Below, piece after piece: positions 58,471-64,000 of a stretch of 64,000 nt of DNA. Numbering within the stretch: position 1 is the stretch's first letter; each line of letters begins with the position of its first letter. The position numbers were made by a program, and so were the translations under genes. Origin of the DNA: an uncultured Candidatus Pelagibacter sp. (lineage in GTDB: Bacteria; Pseudomonadota; Alphaproteobacteria; Pelagibacterales; Pelagibacteraceae); the NCBI GenBank assembly GCA_905616455.1, contig CAJQSW010000009.1, forward strand, positions 1 through 64,000, given 5' to 3'. The notes beneath the pieces were generated by a model. It was not told the DNA's origin, searched no databases, and saw nothing but the letters and a program-made list of their open reading frames with translations.

Positions 58471-59217
58471 TTATTTAATTAAAATGGTGGCTCTGATTAG
58501 GCCGTTAATTGTAATGTCTTTATTTAATGTAACTTTTGTTTTTGTTGAATTTTTGAATAAGTTAGAAAATCCCCCAGTAATTATTATTTTAAAGGACATC
58601 TTGGTCTCTTTCTTAATTAAATTAACAATATTGTCAATTAAACCTTCATAACCCCAAAAAAAACCGGCTCTAACTGCACTAATAGTGTTCAAACCGACAA
58701 CTTTATTTGTTTTTTTTAGACTAATCTTAGGAATTTGTGTTGCTTTATCAGTCAACGTATCAAGTGAAAGCTTAACACCAGGAGCAATAACACCACCATG
58801 ATAAGTATTTTTAATTAAAACATCAAATGTAGTGGCAGTCCCAAAATCTAAAATTATAAAATTATCTTTATTATTAATGACGCTGATTGCATTAGCCAAT
58901 CTATCTGATCCAATTTGTTCATAATTAACCTTAATCTTAATTAATTTATTTAACTTAAGTTTCTTAAGTTCTTTACATTTAATTTTATAAGTTTTGTTAA
59001 AAAAGTTTTTAATTTCATTGAATGACTTTGGAACAACACTGCAAAATAAACATTTATCGATTACTTTATCTTTTAAACTTAAACTGGATAGAGACCTTTT
59101 TAGTAAAGAAAGGTTTATTTTTTTTGTTATCAAGGTAACTCTTTTAATAATAATATTTTTAGAGTTTACCAAACAAATTTTCGTTTCTGTATTTCCTATA
59201 TCACCAACAATAATCAT
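58471..59217 (-). CDS. coaX: Type III pantothenate kinase
   Basis: This 248-residue kinase does the first step of CoA synthesis. It begins IIVGDIGNTETKICLV (phosphate loop), then YEQIGSDRLANAISVI, FGTATTFDVL and GGVIAPGVKLSLDTL, the CoaX set. Start overlaps the birA stop by four bases. Two bases separate it from rnj. Confidence 0.95.
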   Translation of the reverse strand: MIIVGDIGNTETKICLVNSKNIIIKRVTLITKKINLSLLKRSLSSLSLKDKVIDKCLFCSVVPKSFNEIKNFFNKTYKIKCKELKKLKLNKLIKIKVNYEQIGSDRLANAISVINNKDNFIILDFGTATTFDVLIKNTYHGGVIAPGVKLSLDTLTDKATQIPKISLKKTNKVVGLNTISAVRAGFFWGYEGLIDNIVNLIKKETKMSFKIIITGGFSNLFKNSTKTKVTLNKDITINGLIRATILIK

Positions 59218-59777
59218 TTTAAATTTCTATCTAGGTTTTTTATATTAAATTTAGGAAACATTGGAATAAAAGTTTCATAAATTTTTTTTAGTTTTAATGC
59301 CGCATAATTAGGGGTAATTTTTACACCAGTTAAATCAAAAAGGTTTGTGGCCACATAATTCTTTATAGAGGGACTCTTAATTAAATTTATACCTATCCCA
59401 ACTATAATAAATGTTTTACCTGATTTAGATAATGTTTCCTGCAATATACCTGAAATTTTCATATTATTTATTAATAAATCATTTGGCTTTTTAATTGTAA
59501 TTTTATCTTTATAAAAATTTGATAATAATTTTTTAACCAAAAAACAGTTTATTTTTGTTAAATTTTTTAATGATAATTGAACCATGTTAACTTGGAAAAA
59601 AATACTAACAAATAAATTTCCTTTAAAAGAAGTCCATTTTTTACCATATTGACCCCTACCTCTTATCTGTTTTTCGGCAATTACAATCCCAGATTTATTA
59701 TTGCTATTTTTAATTATATGAAATGCTCGGTCGTTTGTACTATTTATGATTTTAAAATTAAACTTTTTTAACTTCAT
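59214..59777 (-). CDS. birA: Biotin-protein ligase, catalytic domain only
   Basis: This 187-residue enzyme attaches biotin to carboxylases. The catalytic core is complete: IVIAEKQIRGRGQYGKKWTS, GNLFVSIFFQV, KPNDLLINNMKISGILQET and IVGIGINLIKSP. It lacks both the N-terminal DNA-binding domain of E. coli BirA and the C-terminal SH3-like domain, so it ends soon after NYAALKLKKIY. Reduced size suggests a non-regulatory ligase. Confidence 0.9.
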   Translation of the reverse strand: MKLKKFNFKIINSTNDRAFHIIKNSNNKSGIVIAEKQIRGRGQYGKKWTSFKGNLFVSIFFQVNMVQLSLKNLTKINCFLVKKLLSNFYKDKITIKKPNDLLINNMKISGILQETLSKSGKTFIIVGIGINLIKSPSIKNYVATNLFDLTGVKITPNYAALKLKKIYETFIPMFPKFNIKNLDRNLK

Positions 59778-61192
59778 TAAATTATATTAATACTAGATAC
59801 AATTTCTACTAACTTACTAGGAAAGATAAAGTACAGGAGAATTAATAGAGTCGAAAAAGTTAATGATATTTTCAACCAAACACTATGATCTGAGTCATAT
59901 TTTTCACTTTCTTCATCAAAATAAATAACCTTAATTATCCTTAAATAATAAAAGGCAGCAATCACAGTTGATAATAAACCAACAATTGCTAAAAAATACA
60001 TTGATTGCTCAATTACAGACTTAAATACATAAAACTTTGCAAAAAAACCAGCCAATGGTGGAATACCAGCCAATGAAAAAAGTATAACAAGTAATGACAG
60101 GGATAAAACTGGATGGTTTTTTGAGAGGCCAGATAGATCATCAATAGTTTCAAAATACTGATCATTTCTTTTCAACATTAATAAACAGCTGAATAAACCA
60201 AGATTCATTACCATGTAGATAGAAATATAAACTATAGATGATTGAATACCCTCATTTGTCCCAACAGAAAGTCCTGCTAAAGCATACCCAATATGACCAA
60301 TAGAGCTATACGCAACTAATCTTTTTAAATTATTTTGTCCAATCGCTGCGACAGCTCCAAAAATCATTGAAGCAATTGATAAAAAAATTATAATGGGTTG
60401 CCATTGATCAATCATATTAAAAAATGGGACATACAAGAATCTAATAAAGACAGTTAAAGCTGCAACTTTGGGAACTATGGCAAAAAATAATGTTACAGAT
60501 GTTGGTGACCCCTCATAAACATCTGGTGCCCACATATGAAAAGGTACGGCAGATATTTTAAATGCTAATCCAACTAAGATAAAAACTATTCCAAATGTTA
60601 AACCATAATGAGTAGAATCCATTGAATTACCAATAGTATCAAAATTAGTTGATCCAGAAAACCCATAGATTAGAGAGCAACCATAAAGTAATAATCCAGA
60701 AGAAAGTGCACTTAATACAAAATATTTAAGACCTGACTCAGATGATTTTAATTGATCTCTATTAAATGAGGCCAAAACATATAAAGCTAACGATTGTAAT
60801 TCAAGTCCAATATAAAAAACCATAAGATCATTAGAGCTAATCATAACCATCATTCCTAAAATTGAACAAAGGATCAAGATTGGATATTCAATTAAGAAAA
60901 TTTGAGATATTTTTAAATATTTTGTTGAAATTGATAAAACAAAAGCTCCACCTACAATTGTAAGGATTTTCATTAAAGATGAGAGGTTATCAATTACATA
61001 ACTATTACCAAATAAATATACAGTACTGTCAAAGGGATTATTTAATATTAAAATTCCAGTAATCAATAAAAGTCCTATTGAAAGATTATGAATTAAATTA
61101 GAGCTATTTTTTTTAAAAACGCCCAAAATCAATAAAAACATTATTGATAAAGAGATAAAAATTTCAGGAGAGATCAAATTTAAATTATTCAT
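59777..61192 (-). CDS. nuoN: NADH-quinone oxidoreductase subunit N
   Basis: This 471-residue antiporter-like Complex I subunit has about 14 hydrophobic helices. Conserved segments include IGLELQSLALYVLASFNRD, GLAFKISAVPFHMWAPDVYE, GSPTSVTLFFAIVPKVAAL and LKRLVAYSSIGHIGYALAGL. It overlaps birA and nuoM by one base each. It is the last nuo gene before birA. Confidence 0.97.
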   Translation of the reverse strand: MNNLNLISPEIFISLSIMFLLILGVFKKNSSNLIHNLSIGLLLITGILILNNPFDSTVYLFGNSYVIDNLSSLMKILTIVGGAFVLSISTKYLKISQIFLIEYPILILCSILGMMVMISSNDLMVFYIGLELQSLALYVLASFNRDQLKSSESGLKYFVLSALSSGLLLYGCSLIYGFSGSTNFDTIGNSMDSTHYGLTFGIVFILVGLAFKISAVPFHMWAPDVYEGSPTSVTLFFAIVPKVAALTVFIRFLYVPFFNMIDQWQPIIIFLSIASMIFGAVAAIGQNNLKRLVAYSSIGHIGYALAGLSVGTNEGIQSSIVYISIYMVMNLGLFSCLLMLKRNDQYFETIDDLSGLSKNHPVLSLSLLVILFSLAGIPPLAGFFAKFYVFKSVIEQSMYFLAIVGLLSTVIAAFYYLRIIKVIYFDEESEKYDSDHSVWLKISLTFSTLLILLYFIFPSKLVEIVSSINII

Positions 61193-62685
61193 TACTTTTG
61201 CACCTCAGGACCAAACATATTTAGGTTAAAATTATACATTTCAATTAAGTTATATACCGATACTTCAATCGTATTAATAAGAGGTTCTGGATAAAAACCA
61301 AAAAATAATACTGGTATAGCTAAACTCCATAAAATAAATTTTTCTGAATTATTTAAATCAGGTATTTTTAAAAGATCTTTGTTTACTAAATTTCCAAAAA
61401 CAACTCTTCTATATAGCCATAACATGTATGCAGCTCCAAAAATGACTCCAAAGCTAGCAATAACTGCTACTAAAAAATTATCTTTAAATACACCCATTAA
61501 AATTAAAAACTCACCAACGAAGCCACTTGTTCCGGGTAGTCCTAATGCAGCTAAGGTAAACAACATAAACAGAATTGAATATTTAGGCATCACTGAAACT
61601 AAACCTCCATAAGTTTTAATCAATCTTGAATGCATACGATCATAAACTACACCAACACATAAAAATAATGCAGCAGAAACAAGTCCATGACTAATCATTT
61701 GAATTATACTTCCTTCAATACCCTGTTGTGTGATTGTAAAAATTCCTAATGTTACAAAACCCATATGAGCAACAGAGGAGTATGCTATTAATTTTTTCAT
61801 ATCTTCCTGCATTAGGGCAACAAGAGATGCATAAATAATTGCAATTAAACTCAGTGCATAAACTAATGGAGTAAATAGTTCAGAAGCTACCGGAAACAAA
61901 CCTAAAGAAAATCTAATAAAACCATACCCAGCCATTTTTAAAAGAATAGCAGCCAGTAGAACCGATCCAGCAGTTGGAGCTTCAACATGGGCATCAGGTA
62001 ACCAAGTGTGAACTGGCCACATAGGAGTTTTGACAGCAAAAGAACTAAAAAATGCAAGCCATAATAAGTTTTGGTATTTTGTGTCTATGCCTAACTCATA
62101 CAGTTGTACTATATCGGTTGTACCAGCAATCCAATAAATTGAAATTATTGCAACTAACATCAAAACAGAACCAAGCAACGTATATAAGAAAAACTTAAAG
62201 GCAGAGTAAACTCGTTTTTCACCTCCCCAAATTCCAATAATCAAAAACATAGGGATTAATCCTGCTTCAAAAAATAAATAAAATACAACTAGATCAAGTG
62301 AACAAAAAACCCCAATCATTAAACTCTCCATTACTAATATGGCAATAAGAAAATCTCTTAACCTTACTTTAATTGTATTGTTAACAGATATTATACACAA
62401 TGGAGTAATAAGTGTTGTTAGAATTATAAAAAGAATTGAAATTCCATCTATGCCCACTTTATAATCAACGAACCCCTTTAACCATTCTCTATTTTCAACA
62501 AATTGAAATGTTGATGTGGATGGATCAAATAAATACCATAAATAAATTGAAATTAAAAAATTAACAAAAGAGGTGAACAAAGCAACATATTTTCCTGTAT
62601 TTGAATTTCTATCTTTTGAAAATAATAGAAATAAAGCTCCAATAGTTGGTAAAAGAATTAAAGATGATAAAATTGGAAAATTCAT
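61192..62685 (-). CDS. nuoM: NADH-quinone oxidoreductase subunit M
   Basis: This 497-residue proton-pumping subunit shows VFYLFFEAGLIPMFLIIGIW, SFAVKTPMWPVHTWLPDAHV, EAPTAGSVLLAAILLKMAGY and MKKLIAYSSVAHMGFVTLGI, the NuoM set with conserved lysines and glutamate. It sits between nuoL and nuoN with one-base overlaps. Confidence 0.97.
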   Translation of the reverse strand: MNFPILSSLILLPTIGALFLLFSKDRNSNTGKYVALFTSFVNFLISIYLWYLFDPSTSTFQFVENREWLKGFVDYKVGIDGISILFIILTTLITPLCIISVNNTIKVRLRDFLIAILVMESLMIGVFCSLDLVVFYLFFEAGLIPMFLIIGIWGGEKRVYSAFKFFLYTLLGSVLMLVAIISIYWIAGTTDIVQLYELGIDTKYQNLLWLAFFSSFAVKTPMWPVHTWLPDAHVEAPTAGSVLLAAILLKMAGYGFIRFSLGLFPVASELFTPLVYALSLIAIIYASLVALMQEDMKKLIAYSSVAHMGFVTLGIFTITQQGIEGSIIQMISHGLVSAALFLCVGVVYDRMHSRLIKTYGGLVSVMPKYSILFMLFTLAALGLPGTSGFVGEFLILMGVFKDNFLVAVIASFGVIFGAAYMLWLYRRVVFGNLVNKDLLKIPDLNNSEKFILWSLAIPVLFFGFYPEPLINTIEVSVYNLIEMYNFNLNMFGPEVQK

Positions 62686-64000
62686 TATTGTAAAATTAGA
62701 AATGTTAATAATCCAGAAAGACCAATCAATATCATAAAGGCGTATTGATAAATAAATCCACTTTGAAATTTACTAGCTCTTAATGATAAATTTTTAATTA
62801 GTAGAGAAAGACCATCCGGTCCAAACTTATCAATAATTTTTATATCAATTGTTTTCCAAAAGAATAATCCTATTTTTTTTGAAGATTGGATAAATATGAT
62901 GTCGTATAACTCATCAAAGTACCATTTATTAACTAAAAAATTATATAAAGGTCTATTAGATTGAACAATTTGGTTTGGTAATTCTTTATTTTTTACAAAT
63001 AAATAATAGGCAATTGGAATGGATATAAGGACAAGTATAGGTGTAATCAAAATAATCCATAAAGGTGGGTGATCTGTACTTAATGGATTTAGAAATTTAA
63101 TAGACTCTCCCCAAAAGTGATTTTCTCCTCCATGACCTATAAATAAATCTTTAAATAAAAAGCCTGCAAAAATTGCTCCAATTGCTAATATAATCAAAGG
63201 TATAAGCATGACCAAAGGAGATTCGTGCATTTCTTCAATTTTTAATTTTTTATTATTATAAGTTCCATGAAATGTTTTAAAAATTAATCTCCACGAATAT
63301 ATTGAGGTAAGTAAAGCTGTTAAAATACCAACACCCGCAGCATAATAACCTACTGTATTACCTCTAAGATAAGCAAATTCTATAATTGCATCTTTTGAAT
63401 AAAAACCAGAAAGGAAGGGAAAGCCTGTAAGAGCTAATGTCCCAATAATCATTAAAATCCAAGTATAAGGTAACTTTTTGTACACAGCGCCCATTTGATT
63501 AATATTTTGTTCATCCTTAAATGAATGGATTACAGATCCTGATCCTAAGAATAGCAATGCCTTAAAAAAGGCATGAGTAAACAAATGAAACATTGCAACA
63601 TTATAAGCGCCAACACCTACTGCAAAAAACATATATCCTAACTGACTACAGGTTGAGTAAGCAATTATTTTTTTAATATCTGTTTGAACTAATGCTACAG
63701 TTGCAGCAAAAAAAGCAGTTGTCATTCCAACTACTGTAATAATATTTAAAGTTAATGGAGAGTATTCAAAAATTGGAGAACATCTAACAATCAAAAAGAC
63801 TCCAGCTGTAACCATTGTAGCAGCATGTATTAGTGCAGATACAGGTGTGGGACCTTCCATAGCATCAGGTAACCATGTGTGTAAAAGAATTTGTGCTGAT
63901 TTACCCATAGCTCCTATAAATAAAAGGATACAAATTAGATCTATAGCCTTGATGTGCATTCCTAAAAATAATAATTCTTTGTCAATAATTTGTGGAATTT
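62685..64000 (-). CDS. nuoL: NADH-quinone oxidoreductase subunit L (partial)
   Basis: The frame stays open to the window edge, so the N terminus is outside; the ATG at 63957-63959 is internal. Visible blocks are LFIGAMGKSAQILLHTWLPD, AMEGPTPVSALIHAATMVTA, DIKKIIAYSTCSQLGYMFFA and HAFFKALLFLGSGSVIHSFK, with the long C-terminal lateral helix region. It is the distal proton-pumping subunit of Complex I. Confidence 0.96.
   Translation of the reverse strand, partial: IPQIIDKELLFLGMHIKAIDLICILLFIGAMGKSAQILLHTWLPDAMEGPTPVSALIHAATMVTAGVFLIVRCSPIFEYSPLTLNIITVVGMTTAFFAATVALVQTDIKKIIAYSTCSQLGYMFFAVGVGAYNVAMFHLFTHAFFKALLFLGSGSVIHSFKDEQNINQMGAVYKKLPYTWILMIIGTLALTGFPFLSGFYSKDAIIEFAYLRGNTVGYYAAGVGILTALLTSIYSWRLIFKTFHGTYNNKKLKIEEMHESPLVMLIPLIILAIGAIFAGFLFKDLFIGHGGENHFWGESIKFLNPLSTDHPPLWIILITPILVLISIPIAYYLFVKNKELPNQIVQSNRPLYNFLVNKWYFDELYDIIFIQSSKKIGLFFWKTIDIKIIDKFGPDGLSLLIKNLSLRASKFQSGFIYQYAFMILIGLSGLLTFLILQ

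Noticed and set aside
1..64000. CRISPR arrays, insertion sequences, integrases, toxin-antitoxin or restriction genes.
   Set aside because: None was seen; repeats found are short local dyads only.

Overview
The window is very AT-rich, gene-dense alphaproteobacterial DNA. It looks like a streamlined marine SAR11/Pelagibacterales genome or a close relative. The evidence is one- to four-base overlaps between many neighbouring genes, no intergenic gap above about 210 bases, alphaproteobacterial gene neighbourhoods, a GTTC-N7-GTTC type SOS box before lexA, an aapJQMP amino-acid transporter, and a DUF6552-like small membrane protein. I see no phage, insertion sequence, CRISPR, integron or toxin-antitoxin genes. 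The placement is inferred from content and order; no marker gene comparison was run.

Layout. 1-1737: dgt (partial), erpA, xth. 1729-5015: a small accessory patch with an Ldh2-type dehydrogenase, a zur-like regulator coupled to an unknown membrane protein, a DUF6552-like protein and a PiT-like permease. 5043-10593: valS-ilvD-manC. 10723-10922: tRNA-Cys and tRNA-Asn. 11067-15881: an XRE regulator and the general amino-acid ABC transporter aapJQMP. 16051-22101: tRNA-Arg, trkH-trkA (potassium uptake) and ntrX-ntrY. 22135-24216: ispDF, pgpA, pncC. 24202-30640: coq10/ratA, lipA, ftsB, eno, kdsA, pyrG, secG, tpiA. 30697-38109: ppiD-like gene, trpEGDC, lexA, gltX. 38086-49791: lpxB, lpxI, lpxA, lpxD, fabZ, skp, bamA, dxr, cdsA, uppS, frr, tsf, rpsB (read right to left). 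49922-64000: dnaE, lolD, lolC/E, proS, DUF1467, rnj, coaX, birA, nuoN, nuoM, nuoL (partial).

How the genes work together. The right two-thirds keeps ancestral alphaproteobacterial superoperon order, but several genes usually found inside it are missing: pyrH between tsf and frr, rseP between dxr and bamA, and probably pdh genes, moa/moe, comEC and gltA elsewhere. Envelope biogenesis dominates (lipid A, outer-membrane assembly, isoprenoid and phospholipid precursors, lipoprotein sorting), next to translation, replication, tryptophan synthesis and Complex I. Regulation visible in sequence includes a Zur-type operator on a near-leaderless zur promoter, an SOS box before lexA, a hairpin between aapJ and aapQ, stacked dyads before aapJ, and a candidate pseudoknot leader before rpsB.

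Most of the window is housekeeping. I did not find a clear new multi-gene system. The best candidates for undescribed biology are the zur-linked membrane protein, the PiT-like permease and its upstream dyads, and the rpsB leader.
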